64,000 bases of DNA from Nitrospira defluvii (GCF_905220995.1 NZ_CAJNBJ010000001.1:496001-560000); one strand, 5' to 3'; shown: positions 38,201 to 47,203, counted from the stretch's first letter. Notes: generated by a model from the letters alone, not told the origin. Program-made: numbers and translations.

Positions 38201-39703
38201 TCAGGATCGGAGCGTGCCGATCATCTCACGCGCGACTTCCCGATCATCAAAATGATGCTTCGTCGTCCCCACGATCTGATAATCTTCGTGTCCCTTCCCG
38301 GCGATCAACACCATGTCGCCCGCCTTCGCCTCACGAATGGCAGCCTCGATCGCCGCCCGCCGGTCGGCGAGCATCTGATAGCGCACGTGACCCCGGTTGG
38401 CGAGCGCCTCCTTCACTCCCACTTCGACTTCACGAAGGATCGCGGCCGGATCTTCGGTGCGGGGGTTATCAGAAGTCAGGATCACCACGTCACTATACTG
38501 CACCGCCGCACGCCCCATCTTCGGGCGCTTCGTGCGATCCCGATCGCCTCCGCAGCCGAAGACGGTGATGATGCGTCCGGTGCGAAGCGCCTGCGCCGCG
38601 GTCAGCAGCCGCACGAGAGCATCTTCCGTGTGGGCATAATCCACGACGACCGTAAAGTCTTGTCCTGCATCCACACGTTCGAACCGTCCGGGCACATTCG
38701 ACACTGCCCCCACCGCCACACGAACCTGATCAAGCGTCAACCCTTCGTGCAACACCACGCCGATAGCCGCGAGAAGGTTGTAGACATTGTGCTCGCCTAC
38801 CAACCGACTCTGAATCGTGCACGTCCCCGCCGGGCTGCGCAGAGTAAAGTCTGTCCCCGCCGCCGACAACCGTACGTCCTCCGCACGAAGGTCGGCCTGC
38901 GCCCCAAGGCCATAGGTCCAGACAGGAACCGTACAGGCCTCTCGCATCCGACGACTCCAAGGGTCATCGAGATTGAGGATCGCACGCTTGCGTTCCTTGC
39001 GCATTCCCGACTGCCCCAAATCCACGAAGAGCTTCCGCTTGGCCTGAAAATAGCGCTCCATGTCGACGTGAAAATCGAGGTGATCCTGCGTCAGATTAGT
39101 AAACACCGCGACATCGAACTCGGACCCAGCCGTGCGGTCCAACGCCAACGCATGAGACGACACTTCCATGACGACCGTATCCAACCGCTTCTCGACCATT
39201 CGTGCAAATAATTTCTGCAACTCCAACGCGCCGGGGGTGGTATGTGAGGCTGGGATCGACTCTTTTCCCACAAGGTACGCCACCGTCCCGATGAGACCGA
39301 CCTGCCGCTTGGCCGCCTCCAGCATGGTTTTGACGACGTAGGTCGTCGTAGTTTTGCCGTTCGTTCCGGTCACCCCGATCATCCGGAGGGAGACGGACGG
39401 GTCACCATAAAATCGGCTGCCGATCATCCCCAAAGCCGCCCGCGAATCCTGCACGCGAATGGTCGGCGTCGGGCCGGCCGAGACTGCACGCCCGACAACC
39501 AGGGCCGCTGCTCCTGCGGCCAAAACACGATCCACAAAGTCGTGCCCGTCCACACGCTCGCCCGGGACAGCGACAAAGAGTGATCCCGGTTCGACCTTCC
39601 GTGAGTCATCGGTCAGACCCGTAATCGTGACCTGCTGGTTGCCGATTCGCTCCAACACGCCAAGTCGCCCCTGAATCGGGCTAATCAGGTCGTCCAGCGT
39701 CAT
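38201..39703 (-). CDS. murE: UDP-MurNAc-L-Ala-D-Glu meso-diaminopimelate ligase
   Basis: MurE (500 residues) adds the third amino acid of the stem peptide. Three domains are recognisable: DSRKVEPGSLFVAVPG, the ATP site GTNGKTTTTYVVKTML, and the C-terminal domain with LTSDNPRTEDP. The DNPR motif is the marker of meso-diaminopimelate specificity, so the wall is predicted to be of the Gram-negative A1-gamma type. The ATG lies one base after the ftsI stop; an 18-codon longer frame inside ftsI is rejected. Confidence 0.96.
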   Translation of the reverse strand: MTLDDLISPIQGRLGVLERIGNQQVTITGLTDDSRKVEPGSLFVAVPGERVDGHDFVDRVLAAGAAALVVGRAVSAGPTPTIRVQDSRAALGMIGSRFYGDPSVSLRMIGVTGTNGKTTTTYVVKTMLEAAKRQVGLIGTVAYLVGKESIPASHTTPGALELQKLFARMVEKRLDTVVMEVSSHALALDRTAGSEFDVAVFTNLTQDHLDFHVDMERYFQAKRKLFVDLGQSGMRKERKRAILNLDDPWSRRMREACTVPVWTYGLGAQADLRAEDVRLSAAGTDFTLRSPAGTCTIQSRLVGEHNVYNLLAAIGVVLHEGLTLDQVRVAVGAVSNVPGRFERVDAGQDFTVVVDYAHTEDALVRLLTAAQALRTGRIITVFGCGGDRDRTKRPKMGRAAVQYSDVVILTSDNPRTEDPAAILREVEVGVKEALANRGHVRYQMLADRRAAIEAAIREAKAGDMVLIAGKGHEDYQIVGTTKHHFDDREVAREMIGTLRS

Positions 39704-39704
39704 G

Positions 39705-41423
39705 TCAGGATTCCACAGCCGCCATAGCCAGCTTGACCGGCTCATCCACCGCGACACCGAGATAATTCAACACCTGCTCTCCCACTCGCCGAAACACCGG
39801 CGCCGCCACCACGCCTCCCCAGCCTTCCCCGCGCGGCTCGTCGATTACGACAATCATCGCCAATCGCGGATCTTCCGCAGGGACGTAACCCAGAAACGAT
39901 CCGACCAACAGGGTGGATGAGTACTTGCCGGTGCGCGGATCAACTTTTTGAGCCGTTCCGGTCTTGCCTGCCACGCGAAAGCCGGGAATGGCCGCTTTTC
40001 CTCCGGTCCCGCCGGTCACGACACCCTCGAGCAACGTCGTCAAGGTTCTGGCCGTATCAGCCGAGATGACTCGCCGTTTCGCCTGCGGCATCGTCTGCGC
40101 CACCAATTGCCCCTTGGCGTTGCGAATTTCAGAGACCACATACGGCTTCATGAGCACGCCGCCGTTGGCGATCGCCGAGACCGCCGTCACCATTTGCAGC
40201 GGAGTGACGCCGACCTCCTGCCCCATAGAGATGGACGCCAACGACCGTTTTCCCCATTGCCGAGGTCCTCGCAGCAGGCCGGCGGTCTCGCCGGGCAAAT
40301 CGATGCCGGTCTTGTCTCCAAAACCGAATTCCTTCAAATAGTCGTACACTCGCCACTCGCCCAGCGCCATACCGACTTTCGCCGCCCCGATATTGCTCGA
40401 CTTCTGGATCATCTGCGCGAAGGTCATCCACCCGGCCCGTTCGTGGTCGTGGATCACCGTGTTGGCAATCGCGAACTGTCCGTTCTCGCCGTAAATCATG
40501 CTGCCTGGCGTCATCACCTTTTCTTCGAGTGCCGCCGCGGCAATCACGCTCTTCATGGTGGAACCGGGCTCGTAGGTGTCGGTCAACGCGCGATTCCGCC
40601 AGCGGTCAGGAGCCAAGGCGCCGACCGTATTCGGATCAAACCGTGGACTCACCGCCATCGCAAGCACAGCGCCGGTCTTGGGATCCATTGCGATCAGCGT
40701 TCCCGACTTGGCGTTGGCCCGGCTCACGGCCTCGTCCAATTCTTTCTCAGCGATGTACTGAATGACTTCGTCGACGGTCAGGGTCAGGCTATGCCCGGCC
40801 GCTGCGCCTTCCTCGTTGAGGCCCTTAGGAAACACCGCCCGGCCCAAGGCATCACGCTGCAGCACCACCGATCGCTTTTCGCCGCGAAGATACTGTTCGT
40901 AGCGCAGCTCCACTCCCTCCAACCCGCGATCGTCCATTCCCGCAAATCCCAGCACATGGGAAAGCAGAGGCCCTTTGGGATAGAAGCGACGCCCCTCCAT
41001 CACTACCCCAACCCCCTCAAGGCCCAGCCGCTCAAGCCGACGGCCCTGTTCCGGATCGAGTTTTCTCGCCAGCCAGACAAAATGCCGTTCCTGCTTCAAC
41101 TTCTTTTCGAGTTCCGTCGCCTTCACGTGCAAAATCGGCGAGAGATTGCGCGCCGCCGCAACGGGATTCCCGAGCGAGGCCGGCACGCCGAACACGGACG
41201 GGACATCCATGTTCATCGCCAGGACCTTGCTGTTTCGGTCGTAAATCGTGCCGCGCGCGCCCTCCAACGTCACGTTCTTCTGATGTTGCCGATCGGCCTT
41301 TACCGTCAATGCTGCAGCCTGCATCACCTGCAAATTCACCAGACGAACGATGACGAGGACAAACGCCAGCACGAGCGCGCAGGCCACCACGATCCGACGC
41401 CCACGAAAGGGAGCCCCAGTCAC
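39705..41423 (-). CDS. ftsI: Septal peptidoglycan transpeptidase FtsI (PBP3)
   Basis: This 572-residue class B penicillin-binding protein cross-links septal peptidoglycan. A short cytoplasmic tail, one membrane helix (about residues 11-31), the pedestal domain (GARGTIYDRN) and the transpeptidase domain are present. The three active-site motifs are SxxK (Ser288, Lys291), SSN (342-344) and KTGT (487-490). There is no PASTA domain, so it is an FtsI and not a SpoVD/PonA type. It starts at a GTG overlapping the ftsL stop by one base. Confidence 0.96.
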   Translation of the reverse strand: MTGAPFRGRRIVVACALVLAFVLVIVRLVNLQVMQAAALTVKADRQHQKNVTLEGARGTIYDRNSKVLAMNMDVPSVFGVPASLGNPVAAARNLSPILHVKATELEKKLKQERHFVWLARKLDPEQGRRLERLGLEGVGVVMEGRRFYPKGPLLSHVLGFAGMDDRGLEGVELRYEQYLRGEKRSVVLQRDALGRAVFPKGLNEEGAAAGHSLTLTVDEVIQYIAEKELDEAVSRANAKSGTLIAMDPKTGAVLAMAVSPRFDPNTVGALAPDRWRNRALTDTYEPGSTMKSVIAAAALEEKVMTPGSMIYGENGQFAIANTVIHDHERAGWMTFAQMIQKSSNIGAAKVGMALGEWRVYDYLKEFGFGDKTGIDLPGETAGLLRGPRQWGKRSLASISMGQEVGVTPLQMVTAVSAIANGGVLMKPYVVSEIRNAKGQLVAQTMPQAKRRVISADTARTLTTLLEGVVTGGTGGKAAIPGFRVAGKTGTAQKVDPRTGKYSSTLLVGSFLGYVPAEDPRLAMIVVIDEPRGEGWGGVVAAPVFRRVGEQVLNYLGVAVDEPVKLAMAAVES

Positions 41424-41755
41424 TACCGCACTCTCCGGGGAACCATGTTCCTCGCGATCCTCACCTCACCCTCCGCCGCGATCGGGTTCGCTGGTGCTTC
41501 CGGCTCGATATTGACGACGACGACCTGCCCCTTTTCCGGCTGCATCATTCCCAGCTTGTCGCTCGCAAGTCGTGCGATCCGCTCGGGAGCGGTCAGTCCA
41601 GACAGTTTGACCTGGAGTTCATCACGCTCACGCTCCAGCAAGACCTTCTGCGCCTTCAGCCGTTCGATGTGGTAGCCGAGGCGGACGATATCCACCCGCT
41701 CCCACACAAAGAGCAAAACCAGCGACGTGACCGCGGCAAACGCGACGGCTTTCAT
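41423..41755 (-). CDS. ftsL: Cell division protein FtsL
   Basis: This 110-residue bitopic protein has one N-terminal membrane helix (residues 4-20) with almost no cytoplasmic tail. A leucine-heptad coiled coil follows (YHIERLKAQKVLLERERDELQVKL region), typical of FtsL, which pairs with FtsB and regulates FtsWI. The family has low sequence conservation, so identification rests on topology and its place between rsmH and ftsI. It overlaps rsmH by 4 bases and ftsI by one base. Confidence 0.88.
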   Translation of the reverse strand: MKAVAFAAVTSLVLLFVWERVDIVRLGYHIERLKAQKVLLERERDELQVKLSGLTAPERIARLASDKLGMMQPEKGQVVVVNIEPEAPANPIAAEGEVRIARNMVPRRVR

Positions 41756-42675
41756 GGCATAGACTCCTTGGCAATCCGTTCCACGACACGCAGTTTTGCA
41801 CTGCGCGAACGCGGGTTATGGTGACGTTCGTCATCCGAAGCGACAACCGGCTTTTTCGTCAACACGGTCACTGACGATTCAGGCTCATTCGCCATCGCGC
41901 GAAACGTATGCTTGACGACCCTGTCCTCAAGCGAATGAAACGAGATGGCGCACACCCGGCCGCCCGGCACCAGAAGATCGACTGCATCGCGAAGCGCCGG
42001 CTCAAGCACGTCCAATTCGCGGTTCACCGCGATTCGCAGCGCCTGGAATGTCCGGGTCGCGCAATGAATTCGTCCATGCCGGTACGAGGCAGGTACAGCC
42101 CGCTCGACCACCGCCGTTAATTCCCCCGTGGTGCGGATCGCGCCCTGCATCCTGGCCTGCACGATCGCGCGAGCGATTCTGCGCGAATACCGCTCCTCAC
42201 CGAGCTGATAGATGAGATCGGCCAACTCACTCTCCGGCAGATCGCGCACAAGGTCCGCGGCGGTTCGCCCCTCCCGCTGATCCATGCGCATATCCAAAGG
42301 ACCGTCCTCTCTGAAGCTGAACCCCCGTTCCGGACGATCGAGTTGCGGTGAGGACACGCCCAGATCGAAGATCACGCCGTCCACCTGCGAGAATCCGCTG
42401 TCGGCAACCACGGCTTTGAGCTCCGAGAAATTTGCGTGGCGGAGATGCACGCGAGGCAGCAGATCCTGCAAACGCGAACGCGATTCCGAAAGCGCCGTCG
42501 CATCGCGATCAATCCCGATGAGAATGCCATTTGGAGCGGTGCGTTCGAGGATCCGAGTAGCGAGCCCTGCATATCCAAGAGTGCAGTCCACGTAAACTCC
42601 ACCTGGTTTGCACTGCAGCCAGAACACGATCTCGTCGACTAAAACCGGCTCATGGGATTCGCGAGCAGAATTCAT
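41752..42675 (-). CDS. rsmH: 16S rRNA (cytosine-1402-N4)-methyltransferase
   Basis: RsmH/MraW (307 residues) methylates C1402 in the decoding centre of 16S rRNA. HEPVLVDEIV, the SAM site VDCTLGYAGLATRIL (the more usual GGGGH is GYAG-L here), DGVIFDLGVSSPQLD, and GGRVCAISFHSLEDRVVK are diagnostic. The ATG at 42673-42675 with GGAAGTGG upstream is chosen; an open frame 101 codons longer runs through the regulatory region and is rejected. It is the first gene of the dcw cluster here, where mraZ would normally precede it. Confidence 0.95.
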   Translation of the reverse strand: MNSARESHEPVLVDEIVFWLQCKPGGVYVDCTLGYAGLATRILERTAPNGILIGIDRDATALSESRSRLQDLLPRVHLRHANFSELKAVVADSGFSQVDGVIFDLGVSSPQLDRPERGFSFREDGPLDMRMDQREGRTAADLVRDLPESELADLIYQLGEERYSRRIARAIVQARMQGAIRTTGELTAVVERAVPASYRHGRIHCATRTFQALRIAVNRELDVLEPALRDAVDLLVPGGRVCAISFHSLEDRVVKHTFRAMANEPESSVTVLTKKPVVASDDERHHNPRSRSAKLRVVERIAKESMP

Positions 42676-42676
42676 T

Positions 42677-42701
42677 ATCCACTTCCACCCACTTTTACCC
42701 A
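42677..42701 (-). promoter_or_regulatory. Three phased MraZ-type boxes upstream of rsmH
   Basis: On the minus strand TGGGT (42697-42701), TGGGT (42687-42691) and TGGAT (42677-42681) are spaced exactly 10 bases apart, i.e. TGGGN repeats with 5-base spacers. This is the known operator layout of the MraZ repressor. The set lies between the predicted transcription start and the rsmH ATG, where bound MraZ would block the operon. No mraZ gene is adjacent. Confidence 0.6.
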
Positions 42702-42713
42702 CACATTGGCTGG

Positions 42714-42741
42714 AGTATACACCCAACCAAACAGCTGTCAA
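42714..42741 (-). promoter_or_regulatory. Sigma-70 promoter of the dcw cluster
   Basis: A consensus minus-35 TTGACA (42736-42741) and a near-consensus minus-10 TATACT (42714-42719) are separated by 16 bases. The predicted start near 42707 leaves a leader of about 32 bases to rsmH. No other strong promoter is seen within the tightly spaced cluster, so this may drive most of it. Confidence 0.7.
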
Positions 42742-42817
42742 CAGATTTTGCCTCAATTTATCAAGAATATTGTTCGATTTAGACGCATGGACTCCCGGCA
42801 AGATTCGCGCGGGAAAG

Positions 42818-42872
42818 TTATCCACAATTGTGGACAAATCTGTGGGAAACACCCCCACCAGCTTGTGGATTT
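42818..42872. promoter_or_regulatory. Cluster of DnaA-box-like sites
   Basis: A perfect DnaA box TTATCCACA (42818-42826, plus strand) is followed after two bases by TTGTCCACA on the opposite strand (42829-42837). Together they make a near-perfect 20-bp palindrome. Weaker matches follow at 42841-42849 and 42864-42872 (two mismatches each), and TTATCCACT lies at 42675-42683. The 312-bp gap between asnS and rsmH also contains an AT-rich stretch at about 42741-42782. I see no gene in it. Confidence 0.5.
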
Positions 42873-42987
42873 CCACTGGAGAAACTCCGCACAAAGTAGA
42901 GGCATCTCCCAAAATCAGGGAGATACGAATACCAGTATTGGCGGGATTCATCAGATGCGGAACGGGACTGAGACTCAAAGGGAAGAG

Positions 42988-44280
42988 CTAGGGGTATAAC
43001 CGGTACAGCATTCTGGGGAAGGGGATGGTCTCACGTACGTGTTCGAGCCCGCAGATCCAGGCCACTGCTCGCTCAATCCCCATTCCAAATCCGGCGTGCG
43101 GAACCGAACCATATCGACGAAGATCCAGATACCATTGAAATGCGTCAACGGGCAGATGGTGCTCATGGAGACGCGCCAATAATTTCTCGTGCGAATCGAC
43201 ACGCTGACCGCCACCGATGATTTCACCGTATCCTTCCGGAGCCAATACATCCATGCAGAGCGCGAGATCAGGGCGTTGCGGGTCAGTTTCCATATAGAAG
43301 GCTTTCAATGCCGCGGGATACCGGTGCACGATCACGGGACGATCGAACTCTTTCGACAAGATCGTTTCATCGTCAGCACCAAAATCGTCTCCCGACTTTG
43401 CCGGAAGTCCTTTTCGCTGAAGAGTATCAATGGCTTCCTCGTATGTGATGCGCGGAAAAGGCGCCGTCACCCGCTCCAGCTTTGCAACATCACGCTCCAG
43501 CAACTTCAACTCCGCGCGCCGCGTCCTGAGCACAGCTTCCACAATATGAGCCAGAAATTGTTCAGCCAACTCCATCATATCCGCCAACTGGGCAAACGCG
43601 ACCTCCGGCTCCACCATCCAAAACTCCATTAAGTGCCGACGGGTTTTGGATTTCTCCGCACGAAATGTCGGACCAAAGCAATACACTTTTCCAAATGCGG
43701 CAGCCGTGGCCTCGCTGTAGAGCTGACCGCTCTGCGTCAAATAGGCGGTCTCATCGAAATACTGTGTGTGGAACAGGGTCGTCGTCCCCTCGCAGGCATT
43801 GGGCGTGAAAATCGGCGCATCGACCAGCGTGAAACCCCGATCATCGAAGAAGTTCCTGCAGGCGCGAATGATCTCATGCCGAATGCGCAAGACCGCATGT
43901 TGCCGACTGGAGCGCAGCCAGAGATGACGGTGCTCCATCAAGAATCCCGTACCATGCTCTTTGGGTTGGATCGGAAACGGTTCAGCAACCTGCAACACCT
44001 CAAGACCCGACACATCGAGTTCATAGCCGCCTGGCGCGCGCGCATCCTGTCGCAACGTGCCGCTCACCACAACACTTGACTCTTGTGTGAGCTCCGCTGA
44101 TCGCGCAAATTGCTCCTCGCCGACCGTGCCCTTACTGACGACCGCCTGTATCTCGCCGGTCCCGTCTCGCAGGATCAGGAAGTGGAGTTTCCCCTTATCG
44201 CGTCGGCTGCGGAGCCACCCGCGAATCGTGACAGCCTGTCCGGCATGCGCGGACGCCTCCTCGATGTAAATCACAGGCAT
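42988..44280 (-). CDS. asnS: Asparaginyl-tRNA synthetase
   Basis: This 430-residue class IIb synthetase charges tRNA-Asn. The N-terminal OB fold ([23 protein letters not shown] in two parts) binds the anticodon. The catalytic core has motif 2 ([21 protein letters not shown]) and motif 3 ([16 protein letters not shown]). [11 protein letters not shown] and [11 protein letters not shown] are typical of AsnRS and not AspRS. GAGGG precedes the ATG by about 7 bases. It is upstream of and co-directional with the dcw cluster. Confidence 0.95.
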   Translation of the reverse strand: MPVIYIEEASAHAGQAVTIRGWLRSRRDKGKLHFLILRDGTGEIQAVVSKGTVGEEQFARSAELTQESSVVVSGTLRQDARAPGGYELDVSGLEVLQVAEPFPIQPKEHGTGFLMEHRHLWLRSSRQHAVLRIRHEIIRACRNFFDDRGFTLVDAPIFTPNACEGTTTLFHTQYFDETAYLTQSGQLYSEATAAAFGKVYCFGPTFRAEKSKTRRHLMEFWMVEPEVAFAQLADMMELAEQFLAHIVEAVLRTRRAELKLLERDVAKLERVTAPFPRITYEEAIDTLQRKGLPAKSGDDFGADDETILSKEFDRPVIVHRYPAALKAFYMETDPQRPDLALCMDVLAPEGYGEIIGGGQRVDSHEKLLARLHEHHLPVDAFQWYLDLRRYGSVPHAGFGMGIERAVAWICGLEHVRETIPFPRMLYRLYP

Positions 44281-44417
44281 GGAGCACCCTCTCTACAATG
44301 GACGTGGTCGAGATAGACCTCGCCGGAGGGTAACGAACGGCAGCGGGCTTTTCAAGCGCATCACAATTCACCCCTTTCGTTGACACAATGTCGACCTCGG
44401 AGCATCATCACAGAACC

Positions 44418-45509
44418 ATGCGCCACATCGCTGAGTACACACGACATCGATGCTACCTGCTGTTTGCAGGACTGACCCTCCTTGGGTTCTCCTCCGCCAC
44501 ACAGGCGGGAGAGTTTCGATCGGACAATCCTCTCAATCAGCCGGGAAAGATTTATTGGTGCCCAAACCGCACGGCCGACAAACGCATCACCGCCACAGCC
44601 GAGGCCGGGTGTACCCCGCTCTACGATGCGGAGCGCGACACGAAGCAGGTCGAGAAAGGCGACCCGGCCGACCACAACGGCGCATCCGACAAAGAGCCGC
44701 TGAAGATCGTCGACATTCAGAATGAAGCGTCGAAATTCACTCGTGAGTATCGAGAATTTTTAGACTGTTGCGCCGGCAATTGGGATGCCCTGGATCGCAT
44801 CGACGAACTGCTGGAACAGTCCAACCATATCTTGATGTCGGTTCAGCAAAAAGGCATCTACAACAGTGCAGGGTTCGGCGTCGGCAGCGGCGCGGCCGGT
44901 TTGGGCGGCGGTCCTGGCCAATCTCCTAAACTCGGGACATTCGCCCGCCAGTGGACGCTCAGCGAAATCGTCGGCACGGTCGCCCTTGCGCGCGACGATC
45001 TCAAGACCATCAGAACGAGGTTGAAGGGCCTCATCACGCGATACGAAAAACTGGATTCCCTAGACTATGAACAACGCGGGAGAGAAGAGCGGCGTATCGA
45101 GGAGGAACGCGAGGCGATTGCGCATGATCTCCGGCCGAAACGACCGGCCGCGTCAGCGCCGACAGGGATGGACATTCAGGACACCACGATTCCGACGAGA
45201 ATCGGCGGCGACATCGAAAACTCGCAGTTGAATCGTTCTCTCAACCCGAGCTTCGGTGCCGACATTGGCGCCACGGTCTCGCCGTACAGCAATGTGAACG
45301 AGTCCCTGCGCCCTCGCCGCGGGGAAAGCCTGAAAGACTCCGTGTTGCCGGATCGTGTCGGCGCACAGACCCAGGAGACCAGCCTACCGAATGCAACCGG
45401 CTTCGAAATCGGCGGTAGCGAAAATGCCGAGGGCTCCTCCTCCGTGCAACTGCGAGGCGTCGGCCCTTCTATCGGCGACTCGTCGCTCAACAATCAGTCC
45501 CGCCGGTAA
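44418..45509 (+). CDS. Secreted protein with C-terminal imperfect repeats
   Basis: I do not recognise this 363-residue protein. A signal peptide is clear (hydrophobic residues 13-26, cleavage predicted after TQA at 30). A mature N-terminal region with three cysteine-containing segments (WCPN, GCTP, DCCAGN) is followed by a Gly-rich linker and a charged helix (REERRIEEEREAIAHDL). The last 110 residues consist of about five imperfect units of the form [D/E/R][T/S]-x-[I/L]-x-P followed by a G-x-x-I/L stretch. The ATG at 44418 gives the best signal peptide; an ATG at 44388 is in frame. TTGACA at 44380-44385 with CATCAT 17 bases on is a possible promoter. It is divergent from asnS. Confidence 0.75.
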   Translation: MRHIAEYTRHRCYLLFAGLTLLGFSSATQAGEFRSDNPLNQPGKIYWCPNRTADKRITATAEAGCTPLYDAERDTKQVEKGDPADHNGASDKEPLKIVDIQNEASKFTREYREFLDCCAGNWDALDRIDELLEQSNHILMSVQQKGIYNSAGFGVGSGAAGLGGGPGQSPKLGTFARQWTLSEIVGTVALARDDLKTIRTRLKGLITRYEKLDSLDYEQRGREERRIEEEREAIAHDLRPKRPAASAPTGMDIQDTTIPTRIGGDIENSQLNRSLNPSFGADIGATVSPYSNVNESLRPRRGESLKDSVLPDRVGAQTQETSLPNATGFEIGGSENAEGSSSVQLRGVGPSIGDSSLNNQSRR

Positions 45510-45534
45510 ACTGCTCCAGTGACGTCAGCCAGAC

Positions 45535-46554
45535 CTATTCCTTCGGAAACACCGAGGGCAACGCTTCCCAATGCGCTCCCCCATCGAGACTTTTATACAA
45601 GCCGCTGCCGTTGGTGCCGGCATAGAACACCTGAGCATCAATGGCACTCTGCGCAAGCGACCGGATGTTCGTGGTCGTGAGTCCTTCATTCAAAGGCACC
45701 CAACTCCTGCCTCCGTCCTCACTTCGGTGAATGCCATCCCGCCCGGCCAGATAAATGACGCCCGCGCGAGCACGATCGAGCACCATAGCCACAATCATCT
45801 GATCCTGTAACGACTCGCCGATACGCACCCAGGATGCTGCGCCATCGGTGGTCTTATAGAGTCCGGCCAGCGTGGCAGCATACACCGTGTCGGGCGCGAA
45901 CGGGTCGACCTGGACTGACGTCACGCCCAAGGCACGCGACGTCTTCACCATCCCCTCGGGAACAAGCCCTGCGTTCACTTGCATCCAATGCATCCCTTGA
46001 TCCGTCGTCTTGTACACACCGCCGCTCGTGCCGGCATACATCACTGACGGGCGCGAAGGATCTAGCCCCAACGTGACGACCATCAGCACCTCCTTCATGC
46101 CATCCATTTTTTTGACCCAGCGTTCGCCCGCATTCTTCGATTCGAAGACCCCCATCGTGGTGGCCAGAAAGATGTGCATATCGTCGTTGGGATCAAAGAC
46201 GAACTGGTTGACGACGGACGAGATGGTGGCGTCATCCAGGCCGGCGCGAATCGATGTCCAGCGCTGGCCGCCGTCATAACTCTTATACACGGCGTCGCCT
46301 TTTGTGCCGGCATACACTGTGGCGGGATACAGCGGGTCGATCCCCATCGCGATCACCCGCGAGTGGCTCATGCCTTTCGACAGATTGGTCCAGGTCTTGC
46401 CCCCATCACGGGATTTATAGATGTAATCGTTGGTGGCGATGTAGAGAATGTCGGGGTTGGTAGGATGCACCTGAATGACGACGACAGGATCACTGCCGCC
46501 ACAGCCGCCGAGAAAAAGCCCGGCGAGCAAAAGGAGAGCGAGGAGTCGTTTCAT
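45535..46554 (-). CDS. Lipoprotein with seven Asp-box repeats (beta-propeller)
   Basis: This 339-residue predicted lipoprotein has signal peptide MKRLLALLLLAGLFLGGC with the lipobox Cys at 18. It contains seven Asp-box (BNR-type) motifs of the form [S/T]-x-[D/N]-x-G-x-x-W starting at residues 48, 92, 139, 183, 235, 278 and 322. The spacing of about 43-52 residues strongly suggests a seven-bladed propeller as in VPS10/sortilin-like or photosystem assembly (Ycf48-like) proteins. Its partner or ligand is unknown. The ATG at 46552-46554 is chosen from the signal peptide. It is convergent with the secreted repeat protein gene. Confidence 0.85.
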   Translation of the reverse strand: MKRLLALLLLAGLFLGGCGGSDPVVVIQVHPTNPDILYIATNDYIYKSRDGGKTWTNLSKGMSHSRVIAMGIDPLYPATVYAGTKGDAVYKSYDGGQRWTSIRAGLDDATISSVVNQFVFDPNDDMHIFLATTMGVFESKNAGERWVKKMDGMKEVLMVVTLGLDPSRPSVMYAGTSGGVYKTTDQGMHWMQVNAGLVPEGMVKTSRALGVTSVQVDPFAPDTVYAATLAGLYKTTDGAASWVRIGESLQDQMIVAMVLDRARAGVIYLAGRDGIHRSEDGGRSWVPLNEGLTTTNIRSLAQSAIDAQVFYAGTNGSGLYKSLDGGAHWEALPSVFPKE

Positions 46555-46705
46555 GCAACCTGGCGGTGAATCCTTTCCCGGATGCTCAAACGGGACATCC
46601 AACAAGGCCGCAGGGAAGATCGGCCGCCGAGGCGTGCTTAATCCGGCACGTTGAGGTGGACGATCGACCGAGAACGCGGTTGGGGGCCCGTTTCAGCATC
46701 CGGGG

Positions 46706-47203
46706 TTAGCGGTAGTTGGTAAATTGCAGATCAATCCCAAAATCCTTCCCCTTCAAAAACGTAATCGCCGCCTGCAATTCATCCTTGCTCTTGCTGATCA
46801 CACGCACCTGCTCGCCTTGGATTTGCGCCTGAACTTTCAGCTTCGAGTCCTTGACGGCCTTGGTAATCTCCTTCGCCTTCTCAGAAGAGATGCCGCTCTG
46901 AATTTTGATGGTTTGCCGAACGGTGGCGCCGAGCGCCTCCTCGATCTTGCCGTAGTCAAACGCCTTCAGCGACACGCCGCGTTTCACACATTTGCTCTTG
47001 ATGATCTCGTTCACCGCGTTGAGTTTGTACTCGTCGTCGGACAACACCACCAATTCTTTCTCTTTTTCCTTCAACGTCAACTCGGTCTTGGAATCCTTGA
47101 AATCGAACCGCTGTTTGATCTCCTTCGTCGCCTGGTCAACGACGTTTTTCATTTCCTGCATGTTTACTTCCGACACCACATCAAACGATGATTGGTCAGC
47201 CAC
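46706..47203 (-). CDS. YajQ family nucleotide-binding protein
   Basis: This 165-residue protein matches the YajQ/UPF0234 family: FDVVSEVNMQEMKNVVDQA, the RFDFKDSKTEL stretch, and the end of the protein with FGIDLQFTNYR. Two ferredoxin-like domains are expected. Members bind nucleotides, and the Xanthomonas member binds cyclic di-GMP. Translation begins at a GTG (47201-47203) with an ideal AAGGAGG 8 bases upstream; the longer frame into cstA is rejected. It follows cstA by 41 bases. A PilZ protein is encoded a few kb away, but no functional link is shown. Confidence 0.93.
   Translation of the reverse strand: MADQSSFDVVSEVNMQEMKNVVDQATKEIKQRFDFKDSKTELTLKEKEKELVVLSDDEYKLNAVNEIIKSKCVKRGVSLKAFDYGKIEEALGATVRQTIKIQSGISSEKAKEITKAVKDSKLKVQAQIQGEQVRVISKSKDELQAAITFLKGKDFGIDLQFTNYR

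Noticed and set aside
42741-42872. Chromosomal replication origin in the asnS-rsmH gap
   Set aside because: Boxes and an AT-rich stretch are present, but no dnaA, dnaN, gidA or parA gene is nearby and the region is short; a regulatory role is simpler. Whole-genome GC skew would decide.
42676-42978. N-terminal extension of rsmH through the intergenic region
   Set aside because: The 101 extra codons have no similarity to MraW or MraZ and run across the promoter and operator sites; the ATG at 42673-42675 gives the family N-terminus.
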